A DNA stretch of 64,000 nt from positions 2,232,001-2,296,000 of the forward strand of contig JAHRBS010000002.1 of NCBI GenBank assembly GCA_024305745.1, in the 5' to 3' direction. A program made the position numbers and the translations under genes. The notes under the pieces were generated by a model that searched no databases, was not told where the DNA came from, and saw nothing but the letters and a program-made list of their open reading frames with translations. Below, piece after piece: positions 35,331 to 45,571 of the stretch (position 1 is its first letter; every line of letters starts with the position of its first letter). This stretch comes from Polyporus tsugae. Its lineage: Eukaryota; Basidiomycota; Agaricomycetes; Polyporales; Polyporaceae.

Positions 35331-36821
35331 TCATAGGTAGCGTCGGGGTTGAACGTTCCGCGCCTGCATGGCAGCCGCCCACTCCAGCATATGGTCGACC
35401 AGCTCCCTGAGCTCCTCCGGGTCGTTCGCAGCGTGGACGGCGACCCGGATGCGCTCCTCCCCGCGCGGCACTGCGGGGTACGGCACCGGCCTGCACGCGT
35501 ATCCGAACTGGCAGAGGTGCGCTGCGAGCGACAGCGGGTGCTCCGTGAGGATAGGGAAGATTGGGCTGACGACGTCGCTGGGGAAGTCGAGCGGTGCGCA
35601 CCGGGGGCGAAGCGAGAGGAGATTCCGCGGGATGTCTTCGAACGCTTCGTCAAGGAGGTCATGGAACTGCTTCGAGATGCGGCGCAGGCGTTCTCGTGCC
35701 TGTAGAGACGCAGAACAACAGAACAACAACAGAGAAAAGGTCAGTTCTGCGCGATATCATGATGCACAGATGCAATGATGCATGCCTGGTGGCCAGCACG
35801 GCTCCCAATGTGGTCGAACGAGGCGTCCAGGATGCAGACCGACGCGCCGGGCATCGATGCGGTGAAGATGAAGGCGCGGGCATAGTTGATGATGTACTGC
35901 CGCACAATGGCAGATGTGAGGAGGACAGCTGTATTACAATCAACACTCCGAGTCTCCGACTAGAATGCCGCATTAGGAGATTGCATGCTTACCACCGCTC
36001 GCCGCGCGGGCCTTGCTGAACGTGTGAAGGACAGTGTCGATCCGCCCCGTCAGGCCTAGCATGGCGACGAGTCCCCGCCCTTGGGGACCGTAGATCCCCG
36101 TGGAGTGGGCCTCGTCGACCAGGATATGACTGCACTTGGGGGGCACAAGGGCGTCCGTGACCTGCACGATCTCGCGAACCGGCGCGAAGTCGCCGTCCAT
36201 GCTGTACAGGCTCTCCACCGCGACGAACACCGTAGCCCTGCCCGCGTAAATCTCGGAATGCTCCGCGAGCACGCGCAGGAGGCATGCGCGGAACGAGTCG
36301 ATCGAGTTGTGTTTGAAGGGATACAGCGCGTTCTTGGCGCGGCACTCCGTCATGCCGTCGCGGGTGGATGCGTGGACAAGCTCGTCGAATATGATAGCGT
36401 CCCCGAGCTGGGGGATGGACCGCCAGAACGCGACGTTGGCGTCGTAGCCGGAGTTGCAGAGGAGTGCAGCGGGAGCGTCGAAGAAGTCCTTCATGCGGGA
36501 CTCGAAGGCGACATGGTCCGAGGTGTTGCCGTTCATGAGGCGAGAGCCACCGCTGCCCATAACGAGGTCCGCCTCCGAAAGTTTCTCCAACGCTGCAAGG
36601 CGAAGAGTTGGATCGCGAGTGAGGGAGAGGTAGTCATTGGAGAAGAGGTCGGGGGCGGAGAGTGGGGTCTCATCGAGCAAGTCGGTGGTAGGAATGGACC
36701 TCTTCTGACGCAATGCGATTGCTTGCCCTAGGGCTAGGGCGAGAGGGCCGGCCTGATCGGAGGGCGTCGTCGTCGGTTTGGACGACAGGGATAGTTTGGT
36801 GATGTCGAGGGCCGGCGACAT
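35331..36821 (-). CDS. Alpha-oxoamine synthase, KAPA synthase (BioF)-like, copy 1
   Basis: Three minus-strand exons, 36821-35993, 35928-35786 and 35699-35331, give 446 aa. It is a fold-type I PLP enzyme. FSNDYLSL and GSGGSRLMNGN form the substrate pocket. LLCNSGYDAN and DELVHASTRDGM follow, VDEAHSTGIYGPQGRG contacts the cofactor, and HTFSKARAASGA carries the PLP lysine (about Lys270). The C-terminal domain ends SPIFPILTEHP...GEERIRVAVHA. Such enzymes condense an acyl-CoA (pimeloyl-CoA in biotin synthesis) with an amino acid and release CO2, giving an amino-ketone. The second intron (35785-35700) begins with GC where the paralogue at 44166 has GT. An upstream ATG at 37082 is in frame but adds unlike sequence, so the start at 36821 is preferred. 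The true substrate may differ from that of BioF. Confidence 0.88.
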
Positions 36822-37639
36822 TATCAGGAAAGACAGGACGGTTTGGCTGGTTCGGAGCTGGGAACACGGGAGTAGGGGACAAAGCGCTAGCAAACGCCTC
36901 AACCGTGGTGCGGTAAGTACGCCCTCGAGGGCCCCGAAAAGGGACACACGAGCACGAGTGCTATGGTCACGATCGGAACCAGGGCGCCGAAGCCCTTCGT
37001 GACTTCCCCGCTCGGCATGCGTGGAGCTTCTGTGGCTCCCTGAATGCGACGCAGAACTTAGTTCGACAAGGGTGGTGGTCATTTTGGATGCTCCTCGACC
37101 TTCTGGGGCCTACGCGCTTGCGGAGAGTGCCAGGAACCGCGCGGATTGACCGGCCGACGTCAGGATGCCCACACAGTGACACTTCGTGATTTCTCTGCTT
37201 GTCATGCAAGGGGCCGTTTCTTTGTTTTCATCTTGGAGCAGGATTGCATTCGCCATGCCGGAACCTTCATCGGGGAGGGCCGCATCGCTGGCACACAGCC
37301 GCCGAAGGTCGTCAGTGCGACCGCGATCCACAATGGACGCACAGGTACCCACCTGAACAATAAACCTATAGAACAAAAATATCTCAAGCTGCCGCTGTAA
37401 GGGAAAATGCAAACGTTAAAGTGCCTCCTTTTCACTCGTGACATAGAGGGATGGCGGCAGGGGGCGCGATCATCGGCGCTGGCACTGGAGAAAGAGACAT
37501 AGCGCGGTGCAATTTGAGGATAGTTGTGACGACCGCTGCGGAGGAGAAGGGGGTTCTCCGTCGACCTCCTGGGACCTAGAGCTTTGGGAGGGCATTAGCG
37601 TTCATCTTCAAGTTGTCTTCCTCGTAACCCGGTGCAAAG

Positions 37640-37700
37640 ATTGTCGCCAGGAATGAGATGGGGACGTCGACAACGTCCACATCTCATTTCCGGCGACAAT
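37640..37700. repeat. 28-bp hairpin (imperfect palindrome)
   Basis: Two arms, 37640-37667 and 37673-37700, are inverted copies with 25 of 28 positions paired and a 5-nt loop. The outer ends are ATTGTCGCC and GGCGACAAT. A transcript would form a long stem. It sits 14 bases from the tRNA-like sequence and may form one element with it. Confidence 0.85.
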
Positions 37701-37713
37701 ATTCGCCTAGGAT

Positions 37714-37788
37714 GTGGGGATTAGGATTCGAACACAGGGATGCTCGAGAAGCGATAAGCAACGCCCAACCACTGAGCCAAAACCCCTG
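37714..37788 (-). other. tRNA-like sequence (tRNA pseudogene or SINE head)
   Basis: The minus strand begins GGGG and ends CCCCA, about 72 nt apart. It has a perfect box A (TGGCTCAGTGG) and a good box B (GTTCGAATCC), and the D arm pairs GCTC with GGGC. The anticodon stem does not pair and position 33 is A instead of T. The T stem is weak too. It is therefore not a working tRNA. It is probably a tRNA-derived relic with an intact-looking RNA polymerase III promoter. Confidence 0.6.
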
Positions 37789-38240
37789 GTAAGCCTATAT
37801 GTTACATAAACCCTTACCTCTCTTCTCCGACCAAGGAGTCGCGCGATGGGCGCGCTGGCGAGAGCTGGACGCCGTACGGGCGCAGCGCCAGCATCTCAAC
37901 GGACAACCCGTTATCTTATCTCAGTCTGATAAGATCTGGCGCTTATATCCTTCTTGCTTTTTCTCGGATGCTTTCACGAATATTCAATCCTCAAGTTCCT
38001 CCAGCCTTGTTTCTTGTGCTCCGGGCAACCTCCCACACACAAATTTTGTCAATTATTCGACTAATCCAACTATAAAGACGTCAGTTTCGATATTCTTCAA
38101 CTTGAAGACCATCGGAGCCTGTCACATTCCACGGTTACTCTGCGCAGATGCTCTCCTTCCCCCCAGGCTCCTTCTCCGCGACGACCTCACAGCAATGGTC
38201 AGTACAAGCAGTATCCTATTGATATTTGCTAATGCAAGGT

Positions 38241-39645
38241 TTATATGAAGGTCCTAAGGTGCTCGGTGAGCGCCAGCAAGGCCAAGCTCTGACCATATGG
38301 CATGCTGGTGAGCGGTATCTTCTTGTAACCCTCCAGATCGTTGAAAACCGGTGTACCAAACGATGTCTGCCTCAGCTCGCCATCCTCCGAGATGTTTGTA
38401 AGCACACCCTCCATCGCCTTCCTTGCCGCATTGACGTAGCGCTCCTCGCGCGGGATCAGCCTCATCCGCAGGGCCTTCGCGATGCCGTACGCGAAGCCCG
38501 CCGTCGCGGACGCCTCAAGGTACGACGTCGGGTCGTCGATGAGGGTGTGCCACAGGCCCGTCTGTATGTCCTGGTGCTTCACGAGCGCGTCGATCTGCGC
38601 AACGAGCGACGTCGCGAGGAACTTGCGCACGCCGTCGGTCTCGGGCAGCCCGAGCAGCTCGATGAAGTCCGGAATCGCGACCGTCACCCAGCAGTTGCCC
38701 CGGCCCCAGCGGGCCTTCGCGAAGTGGTGACGCCCATCAAACGTCCAGCCTGAAAGCCCGGCGAACGGTCGTTAGTGTTCACCACTTCGGCCGGGACGGT
38801 CCAGGCATGTTTCAGACACGTACCGTGGAACCAGAGCCCGGTTTGGAGGTCCTGAAGGTATTTCACGCTGCGCTTCGTGAGTTGGATCTGGTTGAATGAT
38901 CTGACGGGCGACTCACTGCAGGATGAACTGGCGCTTTGCTTCCTCGACGTAGTGCGGTCGGTTAAGGACGAGGCCGATCTTCGCTAGAGGGAGAACGCTC
39001 ATCATGAGAGTGTCGTCCCACAGCTGCTGGTCGTTGTCGGTGAGGTATGTGATGTGCTGGAGGCCGCCCTCCTCGGTCCGCGGCATGTTATACATGACCC
39101 ATTCCGCCCAGGAGTCCAGGTGGACGTGGTAGTTTGACGCCCCCTTCTCGTGCAGGTAAGCAGCAGTCAGCAGTGGTGACATTGTGTTGACGTTCTACGT
39201 GCCCAGTCAGCAAGTCAGCGGTGGCCGCTGCGCGAAACAGGATGAGAGTTTTGCCTTGGTCGTGCCAACCTCGAACCTGTCCTTGAACCATTTGAGCGCT
39301 ATGTCGAGAGCACGCTGATCGCCTGTAATCTCATGGAATTTCAGCAGGCCGTAAAGTCCTGACATTCGCGTGTCAGGTCATGTTCTCGTGACGCGGGGCC
39401 CGGCGCCTTACCGACTCCATGAGTCCACTTCAACATACCCCGGCGGTGAGTGTCTCGTTCTAAGGAATTCGGTACGCGCTGCTCACCTCCCAGTCCTCCC
39501 AGCCTTTGGTATCGATTATACGGCCGTCGGCGAGAGGCATGAGGAACTCGCCCGTCTCATCCTTGATGTTGACGAGGCAGGTTATCAGGTTGTTGATGTG
39601 TTTGATCGTGGTGACCTTGGCCGGGTTCACGTTTCTGAACGACAT
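38241..39645 (-). CDS. GH105 family unsaturated rhamnogalacturonyl hydrolase
   Basis: Six minus-strand exons, 39645-39487, 39427-39412 (16 nt), 39358-39255, 39194-38917, 38867-38824 and 38749-38241, join in phase to give 369 aa, the usual family length. Conserved stretches are WTHGVGLYGLLKF, LDSWAEWVMYNMPRTEEGGL, LWDDTLMMSVLPLAK and WGRGNCWVTVAIPDF. An Asp of WDDT (about 153-154) should be the catalytic residue, as in bacterial YteR. The family removes unsaturated galacturonyl units from pectin fragments after lyase cleavage. No signal peptide is visible, so it probably acts inside the cell on imported oligosaccharides. The intron 39254-39195 appears to use a GC donor. It is divergent from the transporter gene at 40039. 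Confidence 0.9.
39412..39427 (-). other. 16-nt micro-exon of the GH105 gene
   Basis: This encodes Trp-Thr-His-Gly-Val plus one base of Gly. It lies between a TTGAAG acceptor and a GTAAGG donor. It restores the conserved Asp-Trp-Glu-Trp-Thr-His-Gly-Val-Gly-Leu-Tyr-Gly. Confidence 0.8.
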
Positions 39646-40038
39646 GGTGCAGGCTGCTGCTGGGCGGATTTCGACGATCTTGACCGGACACCTGGGAGCT
39701 TTAAGTGCGTGCCGGCAGACGGAGTCCAGCGGCCCGACCCCCACTTCCGTGGGCAATCCGGTGGTCCTCCACACAAGCCGGGCCGGGTTTCCCCACACCT
39801 CCCCGAGTTCCTGACCGCAGGTGATATGCGGTTAAGCGGCATTCGCAAGGCCTTCCAGACGTTCTCCAGGCCACTTCGCAGCCGGCCCCGTGGGGTCAGG
39901 TGGGGTACGCTAAGCCCGTGTCGGGATGTAGGGCGGGGTATCAAACATATTTCGTGGCGTTTGCGGTCTGGTCTTTCCTGGACTGCGACAACGACCACGC
40001 AACCTACTCCCCCTCGTTCGACGTGGACGCTGGTACTC
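39646..40038. promoter_or_regulatory. Divergent promoter between GH105 and transporter
   Basis: These 393 bases lie between two start codons that face apart. The shared promoter suggests the two genes may be co-expressed. No clear TATA box or known binding site was picked out. Confidence 0.5.
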
Positions 40039-42404
40039 ATGTCGGGACTTTCGAAGGACGGCGCGTCGCATGCGCTGGAGCGCCGCATCGAGGACGTGGA
40101 GAAGGAGATTGTGTCTGTCACCAGCCGAGCGGAGACGCAGCGTGCGTGTCTTATTGTTCTTGGGACAGTGCTTCTGCTCCGTCTGACTTGTTAGCTGACG
40201 CCAGCTTACGGGCATTATAGCTACTGCGGGTATCGACGCCGAGGTCGCGGGTGAGTGGTGACATACTATCATTCGTTGGCTACGCCTGAGCTGACTGGAT
40301 GCTGGTCAGAGTTTTTCGCCACGCAGGGCAAGGGTCCCATCGAGATTCACGAGGCGACGGACAGGAGGCTGAGATGGATGATCCACAAGCGTGTTCTGGT
40401 GAGTATTTGATGTAGCTGGTTGTGGACAAGGTCTGACTGCGCGTACTCGCAAGGTGGTCATGGTCGTCACTTACTTCGCTCAAACACTGGATAAAGGGTG
40501 AGGATGATAACCTCGCGCAGATATGATGTGCGCTGATGTAGAGGCTGATGGTAGAACGATCAACTTTGCATCTATTATGGGCATCGTCGATGACACGCAC
40601 CTAGTGGGCCAGCAATACTCTTGGTTGACGACTTGCGGTATGCTTCTCTCGATTACGGTCTCTGCTGTCCTTGTTGACTTCGCCTCTCCATAGTGTATCT
40701 TGCCATGTAAGTGTCATCGCGCTAAAGAACTTTGACTGCCACTAACTGAAGCGTTCTCCAGTCTGGCTTGGGAGTTCCCCACGAACCGACTCATACAGCG
40801 TCTGCCCATTGGCAAATATCTCGCCTTCAGGTGAATTCTCCTTTCCCCCCCTCTGTTCAAGAGACCTCTTATGTATGATGTACTCTTACTAGCATCTCCG
40901 CCTGGGGTGCCGTCCTAGCGTGCACCGCCGCGTGCAATAATTTCACCGGTCTGGTCATCGTCAGGACGTTGCTGGGCATCTTCGAGACTGTCTGCCAGCC
41001 CGCGTTCGTCTTCCTATCGACAATGTGGTACCGGCGCGAGGAACAGGCACTCGTGATCGGCGCGTTCTACTCCATGAACGGCTTTCAGCAGTGCGTTGGA
41101 GGCCTGCTCGCATATGGCGTCGCCCACGTCCACAACCAGCCGTTGAAGAACTGGCAAATCCTGTTCACGGTGCGTGTGGCGTCTCTGTCCACTGTCTGTT
41201 TTTCGTCGCGCTGAAAGTCACAAAGCTGCTTGGCTGTGTTACGTTTGCTTGGGGGATCTTCGTTGGGTATTGGCTCCCGGACTCGCCCATGCGCGCGACG
41301 TGCTTCTCACCCGAAGATCGTCTGCTCATGGCTGAGCGAGTGCGGAAGAACGAGACTGGCATCCAGAACAAGGAGTTCAAGGTGCGTGCGACTGCTCGTA
41401 ATACTGAGCTTCCACGAGGCTTATTACAATGCGTAGTGGTACCAAGTCCGAGAAGCGTTCACGGACCCCATCGTTCTCAGCTGCACCCTAATCTCCGTAG
41501 GTTTTCTCCCTGACGCTGCGCCCGACGATCGCACTTTGATCATGTAGTACTATACTAGTTCACAAATGGCCTTCCTCCGGGCGGCCTGGGCGCGTTCTCC
41601 AACATCATCATCACGGCGTTCGGCTACACCCAGCTGCAAACGTACTTGCTCGCCATCGCCCAGGGAGCGATTATCATGGCATTCCTCTTCAGCGCCGCAT
41701 ACCTCTCTAGGAAATATAACCAGAAGATACTGTTCGGAATCATCTACACGATTCCGAGCATTATTGGCACCATCGTGTTCATAAGTGAGTCGAGGGTCAC
41801 CCGTATCCACAGCCGAGGCTGATCGTCTTGACAGCGGTGCCGACCAGAAGCGACACCAAGGTCGGCCTGCTCATCTCATTCTAGTACGTCCCGCGCCAGC
41901 TCGGTCTTACGCTCCAACGCACGCAAGCTTACTGTGACCCGTGCCTGCTAGTCTGACGATGGCATTCGGCGCCGTGTCGGTGCTTAACCTCGCGATCATG
42001 TCGAACAACGTCGCGGGGCGGACGAAGCAGGTGATCGCGTCCTCGCTCGTCTTCGTCGCGTGGGCGGTGGGGAACGCGGTCGGGCCGCAGGCGTTTCGCT
42101 CCAACGACGCGCCGCGGTACATCAAGGCGTTCATCGCGCACCTGGTCGTGTATTGCGTGCAGCTTGCGGCGCTGTTCTTCCTCCGGCTATGCTTGATGCG
42201 GCTGAATGTTCTCAAGCGGCGCGCGGCGGCTCTCCGAGAGTCGAATGCTAGCGGAGAGGAGAGAGTAGGTCATCTTAGTTTGATCATGATGGGGCGGGTA
42301 GAGCTGAGAGAATGGCTGGTTTGCAGGACGAGGAGATCGCCCACACGTATGCCTTCGACGACCTTACGGACCAGGAAAACCCTGACTTCCGCTATACGTA
42401 CTAG
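40039..42404 (+). CDS. MFS transporter, allantoate permease / Dal5-Vht1 family
   Basis: Fourteen exons were chained in phase: 40039-40141, 40221-40250, 40310-40398, 40454-40497, 40555-40637, 40694-40706 (13 nt), 40762-40830, 40893-41169, 41226-41381, 41437-41496, 41559-41784, 41835-41883, 41952-42264 and 42327-42404. The product is 529 aa. DKGTINFASIMGI in helix 1, the LAWEFPTNRLIQRLPIGKYL loop and GIFETVCQPAF...MWYRREEQALVIGAFYSMNG are typical of the anion:cation symporter (ACS) group. So is FTNGLPPGGLGAFSN at the start of the C-terminal half. Relatives carry allantoate, nicotinate, pantothenate or biotin across the plasma membrane. It sits between GH105 and a GNAT copy and is flanked at both sides by the two BioF-like genes. 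The substrate is unknown. Confidence 0.9.
40694..40706 (+). other. 13-nt micro-exon of the Dal5-type transporter
   Basis: It encodes Val-Tyr-Leu-Ala-Ile (ends shared with neighbours) between CCATAG and GTAAGT. Both flanking introns are of normal size and phases agree. Confidence 0.8.
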
Positions 42405-42737
42405 GTCCGTTGCGCAGCGTGTATGTCAGTTCTTGTGTTCCTTTTACCCTTCTCCACTCACGTTCAATCTTTTCGTATGCTTAATACAGGGCACGGTTTG
42501 TACTTTACTTTGTGCGATCTAATAATTCATTGACGGTCTTTGTGTGCGCTCTTTTCTGATATTTAGATAGGAAGAGTTCTAGTGTGGAGTGTACGCGAGC
42601 GTCATCTATTTGGCTGAATGTCTAGCCTGCCCAAGTTCCTGCCGCTCCGAGTCCATCAACGTATCAACGTATCAACCCGTATGTATGCGTCCTACAGTAG
42701 TACCAACAGCCAGTGCCAGCGCCCCGAACAATGATAG
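42405..42737. other. Short intergenic region
   Basis: 3' flank of the transporter and upstream side of GNAT copy 4. No gene is seen. Confidence 0.4.
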
Positions 42738-43741
42738 ACGCTCAGACAAACAATTCAAAATGATGCCCCTGAGGCTCGCGTCCGGGCCGCCCATCCTACA
42801 GAACTAGCGGATGTCACTCACGTGCTAACTCGCGCGTTCGTGAATGACCCCGCGATGAACTGGTATGGCTGCGTCACGAAGCTAGTTAAGGACCTCGACA
42901 ATCCAACTCCCTCAGAACACAAGACCATACGGAACCTCAACTGGTTCCAGACGGCGGCCGCCAAAGCCGCTTTCCTCGTCGGGGGTTTCGTAGATGTCGT
43001 GGTAGTCCCCGGCCCCTCCAGCAGCCAGGGCCCTGGAGAGGAAATTGTGGCGGTTGGGATCTGGTTCCCTCCCGGGGCGACTCTGGATTTGCCTCCCATG
43101 AAGTTCCTTCGCGCTGGCCTGCTCAAGGTGATCCGGGGATGGGGCGTGACAGGCGCCAAGGTAAGGGCTGCGTATGTGCTGCTACTATGGACGCAATATT
43201 CAAGACTTGTTGATGTTGACAGAGGATGCTGTTGGACTTCACACCGGCGGTTGAGCGTACTCTTGAAAAGTCTTTCAAGGCTCGTGGGCTTGACCGCATG
43301 GACTCATGGTACTTGTTCGAGATGGTCGTTGACCCTGTCCATCAAGGGAAAGGTGGTGATCTCACTATATACAGTCATTGGAATCGCTGACGCCTTCTAC
43401 CGTAGGATACGCTACCATGCTGATGGAAGCTGGCTTTCGTCGGACAACCTCAAAGCCAGTACATCTGGAGGCTACGAAGGCGAACACGCGTGATATCTAT
43501 GCACGTTTCGGATTTGAGGCGAGTTTATGATGCCGCCTTGTCTTACACGGTCTCACGTCGTTTGAATAGGTCGACGAGGAACACCAATTTGGCGTCGGCG
43601 CGATCGACAGGAACGGCATCAATGCCAGTCGTGACGCTGCTACGGGATATCTAGAATGGGTCATGACTAAGGTGAGCAATGAGGAGTAGCGATTATGGGA
43701 CATCGTGCAATATCTCATCTTCTGTGCAGTGGGCCACATGA
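42738..43741 (+). pseudogene. GNAT acetyltransferase copy 4, start codon missing
   Basis: Five exons fit the family: up to 43160, then 43223-43352, 43406-43518, 43570-43671 and 43730-43741 (stop TGA). Sizes of exons 2 and 3 (130, 113) equal those of the intact paralogues. The acetyl-CoA exon reads VVDPVHQGKG followed by GYATMLMEAGFRR. The frame opens after a TAG at 42735 and has no in-frame ATG before DAPEARVRAAHP. The only nearby ATGs are out of frame. The intron after Arg-Phe-Gly-Phe-Glu starts with GCGAGT, a GC donor. It also has a fifth mini-exon that copies 2 and 5 lack. It could be a working gene with an unseen first exon, or a recent pseudogene; everything after the start looks intact. 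Confidence 0.6.
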
Positions 43742-44165
43742 CGATATCTTCCGCCGGTCGTCTATATAGGACTTGACGTTGGCTTACATGCTAGAGTGCC
43801 GACCATTATTGGAGGACGTCTTCTATTACTACCTCAACGCGTGGACTTCCATGACTCTGACACCTCACACTGCACAGCACGTATAAAGGATGAACCATAT
43901 CTGTATGTACTCACTGCATCAGCCGCGACTCGGAGGAAAGCTCATGCATGCAGAAATCAGTCTTATGCAAATGGAACTTAGAACCACAGAAGCCCTCCAG
44001 CATGCCATGCGGAGAAATCACGAAGTCTTTGGGTGTGCTGATGCTGATGATTGGTCAAAAGGGCGTTGTGTCTCTCTGAGAGTATGTCAGTCTGAAATTA
44101 CCGTATAACGGCTCTCAACCCTGACACTGACAACTGTTCCTTGTCACCTCCATACCCCACGCAGC
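43742..44165. other. Intergenic region upstream of synthase copy 2
   Basis: 424 bases with the presumed promoter of the gene at 44166. No other gene is recognised. Confidence 0.4.
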
Positions 44166-45571
44166 ATGTCCCCCAGCCTCCTCGAAACGGCTCTCAGTCA
44201 AGCGATCGCATTACGTCAGAAGAAGTCTATCCCCACGTTGGACCTACTCGAGGAGTCCCCGCTCTCCGCGCCGGACCTCTTCTCCAACGACTACCTCTCC
44301 CTCACTATTGACCCAACTCTTCGCGCTACAGCGCTAAAGAGACTGTCGGAAACGGACCGTGTTCTAGGCAGTAGCGGTGCTCGGGTACTGCACGGTAACA
44401 CTTCGGTCCATGTCGCCTTCGAGTCCCGCATGAGGGACTTCTTCGGCGCCCCCGCCGCCCTCCTCTGCAATTCCGGTTTCGACGCTAACGTCGCGTTCTG
44501 GCGGTCCATCCCCCAGAGGGGCGACGCGATCATCATCGACGAGCTTGTTCACGCCTCCACCCGGGATGGCATGGCGGAATGCCGTGCCAAAGACTCGCTA
44601 TACCCCTTCAAGCACAACTCGGCTGTCTCGTTTCGCGATTGCCTATTGCGCGTTCTCGACGCGCACCCAGCGATTGCTGCGGGGAAAGCCACGGTTTTCG
44701 TTGCAGTGGAGAGCTTATACAGCATGGATGGCGACTTTGCACCGCTTCGCGAGATCGTGCAGATCACGGACGAGCTTGTTCCCCCGAGCTGTCGCCACCT
44801 CATGGTCGACGAGGCCCACTCCACAGGCATCTACGGGCCCCAAGGACGGGGGCTCATCGCTGCCCTTGGCTTGACTGGGAGGATCGATACGGTTCTTCAC
44901 ACCTTTGGCAAGGCACGCGCCGCTAGTGGAGGTGCGTGTGAAGTTTTGCTAGTCTGCATTCCAGCCGGATGCTGATGTTCTCCCAGCGGTCATTCTCACC
45001 TCCCCCATCGTACGACAATATGTTATCAACTATGGCCGACCCTTTATCTTTACGACGTCAATGCCGCGCACATCCGTCTGCATCCTGAATGCCTCGTTCG
45101 ATCACATTGAGAGCCACGCTGGCGATGAGGTGTGCATCATCGCTTCTAGCACCACCTTGTCATGGCCGACTAATCATCTTTCGACAGGGACGACAACGTC
45201 TGCGCCACGTCTCCGAGTTCTTCCGCCATCTACTGGATGAAGCGCTCCAGCACATTCCACCAAACCTCCTCTCCCTCCGCTCCCGATCCGCACCACCAGA
45301 CTTCCCGAGCGATGTCGTCAGCCCCATCTTCCCTATCCTCACAGAGCATCCAACCCCACTCTCAGCTTACCTCCGTCAATTCGGATACGCATGCACATCG
45401 GTCCCCTATCCTGCAGTTCCTCGCGGGGAGGAGCGCATCCGCATCGTCGTTCACGCTGCAAACGAGCCAGGGGAGCTCAGGGAGCTGGTCGATCACATGT
45501 TGAAATGGGCGACGACCATGCAAGCGGGAAATGTTCATTCCCGGACGCCGCATATCCGGCCTAGACTGTAA
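44166..45571 (+). CDS. Alpha-oxoamine synthase, KAPA synthase (BioF)-like, copy 2
   Basis: Three exons, 44166-44931, 44987-45129 and 45188-45571, give 430 aa. Exon 2 is 143 nt in both copies. The motifs match copy 1: FSNDYLSL, LGSSGARVLHGN, LLCNSGFDAN, VDEAHSTGIYGPQGRG and HTFGKARAASGA with the PLP lysine at about Lys249. The enzyme should form an amino-ketone from an acyl-CoA and an amino acid. Compared with copy 1 the N-terminus is about 20 residues shorter. The glycine-rich pocket has changed too (GSGGSRLMNGN to GSSGARVLHGN), so substrate preference may differ. It is likely a functional paralogue. It lies next to GNAT copy 4 and the Dal5-type transporter. Confidence 0.88.

Larger units (their letters stand above)
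36822..38240. other. Intergenic region, 1.4 kb, with hairpin and tRNA-like sequence
   Basis: This includes the leader of the synthase gene on the left. The region 37640-37790 holds a long hairpin next to a tRNA-like sequence, listed separately. The rest, including an AT-rich stretch at 37930-38100, shows no recognisable gene. Confidence 0.4.

Noticed and set aside
37714..37788. Functional tRNA gene on the minus strand
   Set aside because: Box A, box B and the acceptor ends fit, but the anticodon stem does not pair, base 33 is not T and the T stem is poor. Kept only as a tRNA-like relic.
38868..38916. A 16-nt intron in the GH105 gene that would keep most of the sequence after Leu-Gln
   Set aside because: Too short to be spliced. 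A 49-nt intron ending GCGCAG restores the conserved Phe-Ile-Leu-His-Val-Lys-Tyr-Leu and is used instead.
39646..42404. Calling the transporter a biotin permease
   Set aside because: The ACS family carries several unrelated compounds. The BioF-like neighbours are suggestive only.
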